Shown: positions 1 through 7,255 of the stretch, in pieces
Layout: each line of letters opens with the position of its first letter
Numbering within the stretch: the first letter of the stretch is position 1
Source of the DNA: Chloroflexota bacterium
Lineage (GTDB): Bacteria; Chloroflexota; Anaerolineae; JAAYEA01
DNA length: 35,809 bases
Assembly (NCBI GenBank): GCA_012689325.1
Contig: JAAYEA010000273.1
Location: forward strand, 1-35,809
Direction of reading: 5' to 3'
Translations under genes and position numbers: made by a program
The notes under the pieces: model-generated
Told to the model about the DNA's origin: nothing
What the model saw: the letters and a program-made list of their open reading frames with translations, nothing else
Database searches by the model: none

Positions 1-757
1 GCCGCAGCTCCCCGAGCTCGGCCATGCGGGACAGGATGACCAACAGGTGCGGCGATGGGCTCCCCTTGGCGGCAGGCCCCGCCAAGGCATCCTGCACCCG
101 GGCCAAATCTGGGTAGCCGTGCAGGGTCTGCGCGATGATGCCCTCCAGCCCGCGCATCAGGTCCAGCATGTGCCCGGTATCCAGGTTGGAGGGCGGCTGG
201 GTGTCCATCTCGGCAAGCTCGTCCATGAGGACGATCAGGTTCTCTTCCAGGTCTCCTCTCTCCACCGGGACGCGGCCCCCGTAGCTGCCCGACTCGGGGG
301 CGTTCTCCAGCCACCACTCCAGATAATGGGCCACACTGCAAAAGCAGATCCGCGACGCCTCGTGGGAAATGGCGATGGCGTGGTCAGTGGCGGCCCCACA
401 GACCGCGCAGGTCCCCGCGCCGCTATCCAGGGGACGCTGATCGCCGCAATAAGGCAGCCTGTACTCACCGGGGACGTCGCGAGGCGGGACCAACTCGGGG
501 ATAGCCAGGACGCGCGGAGACAAGGGAAGCTCCTGCGGCGGGTGCGAAACCGCTCCCCAGAGGGGCCCTCGGGGCTCGCGGATCAAGAGGGGGTTGCGCC
601 GCTGGTGGTTGTTGCAGAAGGTCCAGAAGGGGCTCGCGATGGCGAGCTGGCGGATTCGGCAGAGGAAGGCCTGCTCTCCCTCCGCCTGGGCGCCCCCCAG
701 TTGGTGGATCGCATTGAACTCGCACGTGCTGCAGCAATCATTGGTCCTCACTGGCAT
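1..757 (-). CDS. Cysteine-rich putative metal-binding protein, 3' part missing (left edge)
   Basis: This frame stays open from an ATG at 757 to the window edge (252 codons, no stop), so the C-terminus is missing. The start has a GGGAAGGG Shine-Dalgarno-like stretch just upstream and a consensus promoter at 788-816. The protein is rich in Cys and His. An N-terminal cluster holds C8, C9, C12, C33, C48 and H51. A second cluster has C117-x2-C120-G and then C138-F-C140-S-x2-H144-Y, which looks like the CxxCG...FCSxxC/H layout of TRASH/YHS-type metal-binding modules. Residues beyond about 165 look helical and lack cysteines. I see no signal peptide or membrane segment, so it is probably cytoplasmic. 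Metal binding is inferred from residue spacing only, and I do not recognise a named family. An overlapping plus-strand frame at 47-808 is its shadow. Confidence 0.72.
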   Translation of the reverse strand, partial: MPVRTNDCCSTCEFNAIHQLGGAQAEGEQAFLCRIRQLAIASPFWTFCNNHQRRNPLLIREPRGPLWGAVSHPPQELPLSPRVLAIPELVPPRDVPGEYRLPYCGDQRPLDSGAGTCAVCGAATDHAIAISHEASRICFCSVAHYLEWWLENAPESGSYGGRVPVERGDLEENLIVLMDELAEMDTQPPSNLDTGHMLDLMRGLEGIIAQTLHGYPDLARVQDALAGPAAKGSPSPHLLVILSRMAELGELR

Positions 758-787
758 ACTGTTCCCTTCCCAGAACTCCTTGTTGGC

Positions 788-816
788 ACTATAGCATGGG
801 TGCTCTGACCTGTCAA
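788..816 (-). promoter_or_regulatory. Sigma-70-type promoter for the cysteine-rich gene
   Basis: Read on the minus strand, TTGACA (816-811) and TATAGT (793-788) are separated by exactly 17 bp (794-810). Transcription should begin near 781, giving a leader of about 24 nt with the SD before the ATG at 757. This is a near-perfect housekeeping promoter. Confidence 0.8.
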
Positions 817-884
817 GCGAGCCGGGGCGGTCACAAAGTGAGCTGCGGCTGATTTGCTGTCTTCCATGATTGCTCATCCATAAC

Positions 885-914
885 TTGACGAAGGTTTCAT
901 GTATATAGTATAAT
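885..914 (+). promoter_or_regulatory. Sigma-70-type promoter for the coiled-coil membrane gene pair
   Basis: TTGACG (885-890) and TATAAT (909-914) are 18 bp apart. The predicted start near 921 implies an unusually long untranslated leader of about 150 nt before the ATG at 1070. Confidence 0.8.
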
Positions 915-933
915 GTGGTTGACCCAGTCGTTA

Positions 934-977
934 CCAGGGTATCCTTCGCGTCCTGGCTGTGTTGCCGGACGGGCAAC
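934..977 (+). promoter_or_regulatory. Two hairpins in the 5' leader
   Basis: The leader can form CCAGG (934-938) with CCTGG (952-956), loop 13 nt, then GTTGCC (961-966) with GGCAAC (972-977), loop 5 nt. Neither has a U-run, so they are not terminators. A regulatory role is possible, and I do not recognise a known riboswitch class. Confidence 0.35.
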
Positions 978-1069
978 GAGGGTTCGGTGACCTGGGCCCG
1001 GTTTCACTGTACGGCTGACCGCCCAAGCTGTCTTTTGCCTCGCGGTTTGGAGAGAAAGGAGTTCATTCC

Positions 1070-2275
1070 ATGACCAGGAGACGCAAGTCGAAGAAGCCGC
1101 CCCTGGAGCCTACGCCCAAGATCGTCGATCTGGACCTCGTGGACGATTGGGAAGGGGACGATGCGGTTCCCGAGAGGGAAGACGCGGAGGTAGTGTCCGA
1201 GCTGGAGCCAATGCCCGAGCCTGGCGACGAGCTAGGCCTGGTGCGGGATGCCGTCGGCGAGACGGCGGATCTGCTGCGGGAGGAGGTCTCTGAGGAGGCC
1301 GACGAGTCGAGGGACTGGCTAGAGGACAGGGTGACGGATCTTGTGCCGGAAGATGTGCTGGCCGGAGAGATCGTAGCCAAGGAAGCTCTGGAAGCTTCAG
1401 ACGTGGCTGCCGAGCTTGGCGACGAGGGCGCCGATTGGCTTCCTCACGAGCGCGAGCAAGGGCCGGCGCCAGAGCTGGAGGAAGGCGTCGGCGAGGAGAA
1501 GCCTTGGCTCGAACTCGAAGAGGTTGCGCTGGAGAGGTCGCCGGAGGATGAGGCTGTGGTCGTGCGAGCCGAGGAGCCGGCGATTTCCCAGGCCGCGCCG
1601 GCGGATCAGCCGGCGGAGGCGGTCGAGGAGCGCGTAGCAGAGCCCGCCTTGCCGCTGGCGGCGGCCGTTGCGGCAGCCCCGGCGACGACAGTGCGCGCGC
1701 CCAGGCTGGTGGGCTGGTTCATCGCCTCCGTGTTGATGGGGGCGGTGCTAGGGTCGGTGATCACCCTACTTATCCTGAGTGGCATCAATGGCGGCCTGAG
1801 CTATACCGCTGGCGTCCGCGGCGCCTGGATGATGGAAGAGCAGAATCGGCTATCCGGCGAACTGCTGGGCCTGACGCAAGACCTTGCCGCGACGGACAAC
1901 CAGTTGGCCTCGCTGGCCGTGTTGCCTTCGCAGATCGAGATTATCTCTGGTGATGTGAACACGATGCGCAAGGGGCTGACCGATCTGGGCAACGGATTGG
2001 AGCGGCTCACCTCCGACCTGGGGGGCGTCTCGCGAGGCCTGGATGGGGTCGGCGGCGACGTGACCGCCCTCAAGGGCAACCTGGGCAACGTCACCCAAGA
2101 AGTGCAGGGGCTGGTCAAGCAGAGCACTGACCTCCAGGCGGGCGTGACCAAACTGGGCGCGAGCGTGAGCGCCGTGGAAGAGCAAGTCGCGGGGTTCAGG
2201 ACCACCAAAGAGACCTTTGACACCTTTATCCAGGGGCTTCGTGACCTCCTTACCGCGGTGCCGCCGGCCAAGTAG
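1070..2275 (+). CDS. Single-pass membrane protein with acidic N-terminal tail and extracytoplasmic coiled coil
   Basis: This 401-residue protein starts at an ATG with AAAGGAG 8 nt upstream. Residues 1 to about 205 are a long, very acidic, low-complexity segment full of Glu, Asp, Ala and Val, probably disordered and cytoplasmic. Residues about 213-240 form one hydrophobic membrane segment with a Gly-rich face. Residues about 255-401 are predicted coiled coil with repeating Leu/Val positions and short Gly-containing units such as GLTDLGNGLERL and GLDGVGGDV. No enzymatic motif is visible. The next gene downstream (2380) has the same plan of membrane helix plus coiled coil without the acidic tail, so the two products may form a complex. 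A structural or cell-envelope role, by analogy with other membrane-anchored coiled-coil proteins, is inference only. Confidence 0.85.
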   Translation: MTRRRKSKKPPLEPTPKIVDLDLVDDWEGDDAVPEREDAEVVSELEPMPEPGDELGLVRDAVGETADLLREEVSEEADESRDWLEDRVTDLVPEDVLAGEIVAKEALEASDVAAELGDEGADWLPHEREQGPAPELEEGVGEEKPWLELEEVALERSPEDEAVVVRAEEPAISQAAPADQPAEAVEERVAEPALPLAAAVAAAPATTVRAPRLVGWFIASVLMGAVLGSVITLLILSGINGGLSYTAGVRGAWMMEEQNRLSGELLGLTQDLAATDNQLASLAVLPSQIEIISGDVNTMRKGLTDLGNGLERLTSDLGGVSRGLDGVGGDVTALKGNLGNVTQEVQGLVKQSTDLQAGVTKLGASVSAVEEQVAGFRTTKETFDTFIQGLRDLLTAVPPAK

Positions 2276-2293
2276 ATCGGCGCGCCCTCCGGA

Positions 2294-2320
2294 GCGGCTG
2301 CGGGCAGTCCGGGCAGCCGC
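2294..2320 (+). repeat. Intercistronic inverted repeat (hairpin)
   Basis: GCGGCTGC (2294-2301) pairs with GCAGCCGC (2313-2320) around an 11-nt loop, between the two coiled-coil genes. There is no U-run, so it is more likely an RNA-stability or processing element than a terminator. I see no promoter in this 104-bp gap, so the two genes are probably co-transcribed. Confidence 0.45.
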
Positions 2321-2379
2321 GCCCGGGTCTCGATCGCGGAACGGGTAGAGCGGAGCCAATCGATGAGAGGGAGGATACG

Positions 2380-3618
2380 ATGGGCGAGACGCCTGAGAAG
2401 CAGCCGAGTACCTGGAAGCGTTTCTGGAAAGGTGTCTGGCTATTTGTCCTTTGGCTGATCCGGTTGGTGCTTGCCCTTGGCATAGGGGTGCTGCTGGGGG
2501 CCACGATCTTTTACATCGCGTACATCGGCGTGCCCCAATTCTACACCCAGGTGCTCAATCCGATCCAGGTGAACCGCGTCAAGTTGGATATCCTCGAGGC
2601 GGATGTGCGCAACACCCAGGCGGGCCTGAACGCCGAGCTCAAGTCGGCGCAAGAGGAGATCCGTTCGCTGCTGCAGACGATCAGCACGCAACAGGCGGCG
2701 ATCACCGTATTGCAGACCGAGCTCGAGACCGAAAAGCTCAACCGCGAGCAGTTCCAGGAGCTCTTGCAGTCTGACGTGAAGCGGCTCGACGAGACGACGC
2801 AGTTCCAGGGCATCGAGGTCTCCGAACTGGGTACCGCGGCCGAGTCCAGCGCCGCGGGCCTGGTCGACCTGGACAAAGCGGCCAAAGCGTTGCAGGCTAC
2901 CGTGGATGCGCTGATCCAGGCTCGCGATGCCACGGATCGGGACCTGGAGGCGCTGGCCGGCCGGGTGACTACCGCGGAGACGGGGCTCAAGGGAAGTAGT
3001 GAGCAACTGGCCGATCTGAGCGCTGAGCTGATGTCGATCTCTGGGACCCTGGACGTCGCCAGCGCGGAGGTGCTGAGCCTCCGCGAGGTCATCACCATGC
3101 CGATCAAGCTGAGCGACGCGCTGGAGCGGAAACTGGTGCTCATGCAGGCATGGCAGAGCATCCTGAAGGCCAAGGTGGATCTCCTGCAAAAGAACGCGGG
3201 GTACGCCAGCCAGTCGCTGTCCATGGCGGAGAGCTATGTCCGCCAGTTCGTCGCCCTGAGCACCGATGTGCCGGAGGCCAAGCTGGCGCCCATCGTCGCG
3301 CGGATGGAGGCTGCGCTCCCCTATATCGAGAGCGATCCATTCGTCGCGGTCCAGGACCTGGAGATCGTCTGGCACGAGCTCGAGGGGCTGATGACGACCC
3401 GGTTCGCCACGCTGACGATCACGCCGGCAGAGTCACCCACGCTGGAGGCGACGCCGCAAGGGACACCGGAGGCCACGACGTCTCCTGAGCCGACGGGGTC
3501 GCCGACGCCGGTGGAGACGGCGGCGGCCACCGGGACGCCGCCTGCGACGGCTTCGCCGGAGGCCACGCCACCTCCAGAAACGCCTACCGCTGGCCCGACG
3601 CCCACGCCGAGCCGGTAG
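2380..3618 (+). CDS. Single-pass membrane coiled-coil protein with Pro/Thr-rich C-terminal tail
   Basis: This 412-residue protein starts at an ATG preceded by a purine-rich GGGAGG. After a short basic N-terminus, residues about 17-50 are a long hydrophobic membrane segment. Residues about 60-250 are dominated by heptad-like coiled coil (many Leu, Ile, Ala, Glu and Gln), followed by a helical domain at about 250-345. The last 65 or so residues are a low-complexity tail of Thr, Pro, Ala and Glu, typical of extracytoplasmic wall-spanning or spacer segments. There are no catalytic motifs. It follows the 1070-2275 gene with which it shares architecture, and a strong terminator follows 20 bp after its stop. 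The pair probably forms one transcription unit with a shared but unknown function. I do not recognise a named family. Confidence 0.85.
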   Translation: MGETPEKQPSTWKRFWKGVWLFVLWLIRLVLALGIGVLLGATIFYIAYIGVPQFYTQVLNPIQVNRVKLDILEADVRNTQAGLNAELKSAQEEIRSLLQTISTQQAAITVLQTELETEKLNREQFQELLQSDVKRLDETTQFQGIEVSELGTAAESSAAGLVDLDKAAKALQATVDALIQARDATDRDLEALAGRVTTAETGLKGSSEQLADLSAELMSISGTLDVASAEVLSLREVITMPIKLSDALERKLVLMQAWQSILKAKVDLLQKNAGYASQSLSMAESYVRQFVALSTDVPEAKLAPIVARMEAALPYIESDPFVAVQDLEIVWHELEGLMTTRFATLTITPAESPTLEATPQGTPEATTSPEPTGSPTPVETAAATGTPPATASPEATPPPETPTAGPTPTPSR

Positions 3619-3637
3619 AACAGCCAGGCCGAGATGG

Positions 3638-3670
3638 ACCTCCGAGCTCCCCAGGGAGCTCGGAGGTTTT
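3638..3670 (+). terminator. Strong rho-independent terminator
   Basis: A perfect 12-bp stem pairs CCTCCGAGCTCC (3639-3650) with GGAGCTCGGAGG (3655-3666) around a 4-nt loop, followed by TTTT (3667-3670). It closes the coiled-coil pair. The opposite strand lacks a U-run, so it mainly serves the rightward transcript. Confidence 0.9.
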
Positions 3671-3674
3671 CCGT

Positions 3675-4412
3675 CTATGGACTGGAGTGATCGAGGATGT
3701 GGCGCGCCACTGTGGCCACGGGCGCGGTCCAAACGCGGCCCTGCTGCCGGACCAGGTAGTCGAGCAGGGCGCAGAGCTCGACCTCGGGCATGGGCAGATG
3801 CCCCTCGTTGATGCCGTGGATGGTCAAGATCCCCCACCACCCATTGGCGAGGCATTGCTCGACCAGCCCGATCAGGTCCCAGGCAGACATCCGCTCGACG
3901 GCCCACGAGCTAAGCAGGTGCAGGTCAGCGTTCAGCGGGTGATTGCCCCGGTTCGACAGCCCCTTGCCGCGTCCCGCGATGAGATGGCGCGCCACCACGG
4001 GCACGTACGAGCGGCGGGTGGGGCCGCGGCCGATGTCCGACTCGTAACAGGGATAGGCAAAGCTGCGGTCGTTGGCGGGGAACAGGACGGAAAGCCGGCG
4101 CTCCGTCTCCACGATGTCGGCTTCGATCTGCTCCAGGGTCCAGCCCTGCAGGGTCAGTTGGGTGTTCAGGCTGCAAGGATGGGCCATGGTGTGGTTGCCG
4201 ATCTCGTGGCCAGCCTGGTACGGCGCGAGCCACGAGGCGCAGCGGCTCTGCCAGTCATCGCCGCGCGGGTTCAGGTAGAAGGTGCCGCGAAAGCCACGCT
4301 CCTCCAGTCGAGGGACGGCGATCTCGAGCTGGGAGCGCATCCCGTCATCAAAGGTGAGCGAGATCGCGCCCTCGCAGCCTTGGGGCCAAGAAAAGATGGG
4401 TGCGGAACTCAT
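3675..4412 (-). CDS. Polysaccharide deacetylase (NodB-homology, CE4-like)
   Basis: This is a 245-residue metal-dependent carbohydrate deacetylase. T-F-D-D-G (residues 20-24) supplies the catalytic and metal-binding aspartates D22 and D23. NHTMAHP supplies the metal histidines H74 and H78. A later FAYPCYES segment resembles the third NodB motif, and ILTIHGIN resembles the Leu-x-His motif. I chose the ATG at 4412 because AGGAGGAG lies 8 nt upstream. The frame stays open to 4520, but that would place the start upstream of the SD and across the predicted promoter. There is no signal peptide, so the enzyme is either cytoplasmic or exported by another route. Likely substrates are N- or O-acetylated sugars. 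It is transcribed away from the ABC transporter set and convergently with the coiled-coil pair. Confidence 0.88.
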   Translation of the reverse strand: MSSAPIFSWPQGCEGAISLTFDDGMRSQLEIAVPRLEERGFRGTFYLNPRGDDWQSRCASWLAPYQAGHEIGNHTMAHPCSLNTQLTLQGWTLEQIEADIVETERRLSVLFPANDRSFAYPCYESDIGRGPTRRSYVPVVARHLIAGRGKGLSNRGNHPLNADLHLLSSWAVERMSAWDLIGLVEQCLANGWWGILTIHGINEGHLPMPEVELCALLDYLVRQQGRVWTAPVATVARHILDHSSP

Positions 4413-4452
4413 CAGTGCGTCTCCTCCTGCGACCGAGTGTTGGTGCCACCCC

Positions 4453-4480
4453 ATTCTAGTCGGCATGGCACTGGCGGCAA
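4453..4480 (-). promoter_or_regulatory. Probable promoter for the deacetylase gene
   Basis: On the minus strand, TTGCCG (4480-4475) and TAGAAT (4458-4453) are 16 bp apart. The predicted start near 4446 leaves a leader of about 34 nt containing the AGGAGGAG SD. Confidence 0.55.
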
Positions 4481-4507
4481 CTTGCCCAGTTTCTCCGCTG
4501 CTTCTCC

Positions 4508-4536
4508 ATGATTTCTCCACAGTCTGCGCCTATACT
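4508..4536 (+). promoter_or_regulatory. Possible promoter for the ABC exporter set
   Basis: TATACT (4531-4536) is a good -10 box. The best -35 at 17 bp spacing is ATGATT (4508-4513), which matches the consensus at only three positions. It may therefore need an activator. Confidence 0.4.
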
Positions 4537-4577
4537 GGGAGCCAAGCCTGAGGCCAAGAAGGAGAGGCAGAGGAGAC

Positions 4578-5351
4578 ATGGGCGAGGCATTGATCGAGAT
4601 TCGCGAGATCGCCAAGATCTACGAGATGGGGGAGATCAGGGTCCACGCGTTGCGCGGGGTCTCTCTGGACATCGAGAAGGGTGAGCTGCTGGCCATCATG
4701 GGCCCCTCAGGGTCCGGCAAGTCCACGATGATGAACGTGCTGGGCTGCCTGGACCAACCCACGTCGGGCCAGTACTACCTCGATGGCCGGGATGTGGCCA
4801 AGCTGGACGACGACGCATTGGCCGACGTGCGCAACCGTCGCATCGGTTTTGTCTTTCAGACTTTCAACCTGCTTCCTCGCACCACCGCTCGCAAGAATGT
4901 CGAGCTGCCGCTGGTCTATCGCCACCTCGGCCACAAGGAACGCCAAGGGCGCGTGGAGCAGGCGCTGGAGATGGTGGGGCTGGCCGACCGGATGGACCAT
5001 CGCCCCAGCGAGCTTTCGGGCGGGCAGCAACAGCGCGTGGCCATCGCTCGCGCCCTGGCGGCGCGGCCCGATATCATCATGGCCGATGAGCCGACTGGTA
5101 ACCTGGACTCGCGCGCCGGCGCGGAGATCATGACGATCTTTCAGAGATTGAACCGTGAGATGGGCATGACGGTCGCGTTTGTGACCCATGACCCCAACAT
5201 CGCCGCGCATACGCGGCGCATCGTGCGCCTGGCGGACGGCCGGCTGGTTGCCGATGAAAGGGTAGCGGAAACGCTCGACGCGCGGCAGACGCTCGCGGCC
5301 CTTGTGGCTGCGAGCAATGATGGCGATAACGGCAACAACGGGCATAGCTAA
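4578..5351 (+). CDS. ABC transporter ATP-binding protein, MacB/LolD type
   Basis: This 257-residue ATPase has all ABC motifs: Walker [10 protein letters not shown] (42-50), Q-loop Gln94, signature LSGGQQQRV (from about 146), Walker B IIMADE (166-171) followed by the D-loop, and switch His204 in VTHD. The insertion and the EPTGNLDS run are typical of the MacB/LolD/FtsE branch, which powers mechanotransmission rather than bulk substrate import. The start ATG has AGAGGAG just upstream. It is the first gene of a rightward set with a membrane-fusion adaptor (5461) and a separate FtsX/MacB-type permease (7256). The ATPase and permease, fused in E. coli MacB, are here on two polypeptides. Export of a small molecule or peptide is likely, but the substrate is unknown. 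Confidence 0.95.
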   Translation: MGEALIEIREIAKIYEMGEIRVHALRGVSLDIEKGELLAIMGPSGSGKSTMMNVLGCLDQPTSGQYYLDGRDVAKLDDDALADVRNRRIGFVFQTFNLLPRTTARKNVELPLVYRHLGHKERQGRVEQALEMVGLADRMDHRPSELSGGQQQRVAIARALAARPDIIMADEPTGNLDSRAGAEIMTIFQRLNREMGMTVAFVTHDPNIAAHTRRIVRLADGRLVADERVAETLDARQTLAALVAASNDGDNGNNGHS

Positions 5352-5460
5352 CGGATGGGCGCTCCTGCCCGGCGGGATCGAGTAGCCCGCTCTTGATCGG
5401 TATTGCGACGCCAACTGGCGAATCCGCTGGACACAGGCTCTCGAGTGGAGGTTCTCTGGC

Positions 5461-7230
5461 ATGAAAAAGGCTGTAGCGATCATTGTGGTGGTGGCGGTGC
5501 TGGCAGGTCTGGGCTATGCGGGGTACAAGAGGTTCGGCCCGCAGCCTGCGGTCGCTTCATCTCTGCGCACGTCCACTGCGGTCACCGGGACGCTGGACAT
5601 CACCGTCTCGGGGGCCGCCAACGTGGAAGCGTCGGATAGCCGCGCGGTGGCGTTTGAGGCGGGCGGCAAGGTCACCCAAGTGCACGTCAAGGCGGGTGAC
5701 CGGGTGGAGGCCGGGCAACTCCTGGCCGAGATCGACACGAGCGATCTGGAGTTGGCCGTGGCCAAGGCGCAGTTGACGTTACATAGCTCCGAGATCGCGC
5801 TGGCCAAGCTGAAGGAACCAGCCAGCGAGGCCGCGATCGCCACGGCGCAGGCCAATCTGGAGACCGCGCGCGAGTCGCTGGCTGAGCTGGAGGCTGGGAC
5901 TGCGGCTTCCGAGCTGGCGGAGGCGCAGGCCACCCTGGCCAGCGCTCAGGAGACGCTGGATGAGCTCAAGGCCGGGCCAGCTGCCGAGACCATCGCCACG
6001 GCGGAGGCGGCGGTCAAGACGGCGGAGCAGGCGCTGGCCGAGCTGAAGGCCAAGCCCGACGCTGCCACCATCCAGGCGGCGAAGGCCAAACTGGACCAGG
6101 CGAAAAACAGCCTGTGGAGCTCCCAATCGAGCCGCGATTCCACCTGTGGTGGGGTGGCGGAGGGCCGGTCGTCCAGCTCGGCCTGCAATAGCGCCAACGC
6201 GGGGGTCGCCAACCAGGAGATCAACGTTCAGCTTGCCGAGGCCGACTATCAGGAGGCGCTCTTGCCGGCAACCGCGGTGGAACTGGCCAGCGCGGACGCT
6301 CAGCTCAAGAGCGCCAGGGCCAGCCTCGAGAAGGCCAAGACGGGCGCTTCTGCCGCCGAGCTTGCAGCCGCCGAGGCGAAGGTGCAGGCGGCTCAAGAGA
6401 ACCTGGCCAAGGTCCAGCAAGGCGCCTCCGCGGCCAAGCTGGCCATGGCGCGCGCCGAGGTTGCCAAGGCCGAAGAGTCGCTCAGTGAGCTGCTTGCAGG
6501 CGCCTCCGAGGATGATCTGACCGAAGCCCAAGATCAGATGGAGCAGAACCGCCTCTCGCTGGAAAAGGCCCAACGCGAGCTCGAGTACGCCAAGTTGAGG
6601 GCGCCCATCGCGGGCACGGTGACGGCGGTGAGCATCAAACAGGGCAACAACGTGTCTGCGGGCGCGACGGCGGTCACCATCGTCGATCTCGCCAAGCTCC
6701 AGCTCACGGTGCCACTGGCCGAGACCGATGTGGTGAGCGTGGCCGTGGGCCAACTGGCCGAGGTGACCATCGACGCTCTCTCGGCGCTCACCCTGCAAGG
6801 AGAAGTGACCTACATCGCGCCGGTGGCGACGATCTCGCAAGGGGTGGCCAACTTTCCGGTGACGATCCAACTGGCGCATCCCGACCCCACGGTGCGCGTC
6901 GGCATGACGGCGGCGGTGAACATCATCCTGGAACGGCATGAGGGCGTCCTGATGGTGCCCAATCGCGCCATCAAGACCGTGGATCGCCAGAAGGTGATCG
7001 ATGTGGTGAATGTCGACACGGTGATCCAGGTGCCCGTGCAGACTGGAACGACCAACGGCAGCTACACCGAGATCACCGCCGGCGCGCTCAAGACGGGCGA
7101 CACCGTGGCGCTCAACGTCAGCTCGGGCAATACCTCGGCAACGACGGGCGCTTCGACACAGATCGGCGGCGGCATGGGCGGCGGGTTCATGATCAGGGAA
7201 GGCGGCATTCCCGGCGGCCCTGGGTTCTAG
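5461..7230 (+). CDS. HlyD/MacA-family membrane fusion (adaptor) protein with very long coiled-coil hairpin
   Basis: This 589-residue adaptor carries an N-terminal membrane anchor (about 3-23). A first half-lipoyl segment lies around 63-95 and a second around 376-412 (RAPIAGTV...). A beta-barrel/membrane-proximal region follows (about 412-555), and the protein ends in a Gly-rich tail. The hairpin between the lipoyl halves spans about 280 residues, longer than in E. coli MacA. It consists of repeated units of about 30 residues with Ala/Leu heptads separated by short Gly-Ala or Gly-Pro hinges. At its tip is a Ser/Gly-rich loop with two cysteines, C229 and C242, that could form a disulfide. GGAGGT precedes the ATG, and the permease gene follows after 25 bp. 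It presumably links the permease to the cell exterior. A genome lacking an outer-membrane TolC would make the long hairpin a puzzle. Confidence 0.93.
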   Translation: MKKAVAIIVVVAVLAGLGYAGYKRFGPQPAVASSLRTSTAVTGTLDITVSGAANVEASDSRAVAFEAGGKVTQVHVKAGDRVEAGQLLAEIDTSDLELAVAKAQLTLHSSEIALAKLKEPASEAAIATAQANLETARESLAELEAGTAASELAEAQATLASAQETLDELKAGPAAETIATAEAAVKTAEQALAELKAKPDAATIQAAKAKLDQAKNSLWSSQSSRDSTCGGVAEGRSSSSACNSANAGVANQEINVQLAEADYQEALLPATAVELASADAQLKSARASLEKAKTGASAAELAAAEAKVQAAQENLAKVQQGASAAKLAMARAEVAKAEESLSELLAGASEDDLTEAQDQMEQNRLSLEKAQRELEYAKLRAPIAGTVTAVSIKQGNNVSAGATAVTIVDLAKLQLTVPLAETDVVSVAVGQLAEVTIDALSALTLQGEVTYIAPVATISQGVANFPVTIQLAHPDPTVRVGMTAAVNIILERHEGVLMVPNRAIKTVDRQKVIDVVNVDTVIQVPVQTGTTNGSYTEITAGALKTGDTVALNVSSGNTSATTGASTQIGGGMGGGFMIREGGIPGGPGF

Positions 7231-7255
7231 CGGCGACGCGAAGGAGCAATCGACG

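Larger units (their letters stand above)
758..1069. other. 312-bp intergenic region between divergent genes
   Basis: I see no coding frame here. The stretch holds the leftward promoter at 788-816, the rightward promoter at 885-914, and a leader of about 150 nt (about 921-1069) before the next ATG. The two -35 boxes are 68 bp apart, which leaves room for an operator. I did not find a convincing inverted repeat between them. Confidence 0.7.

Noticed and set aside
5352-5460. Possible promoter in the gap between ABC ATPase and adaptor
   Set aside because: TTGATC near 5393 has no acceptable -10 box at 16-18 bp, so the two genes are probably one transcript.
6300-6600. Apparent tandem DNA repeats
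   Set aside because: The similarity comes from the heptad-rich, Ala/Leu/Lys coding sequence of the adaptor hairpin. The DNA copies are not close enough to be a recent repeat array or CRISPR.
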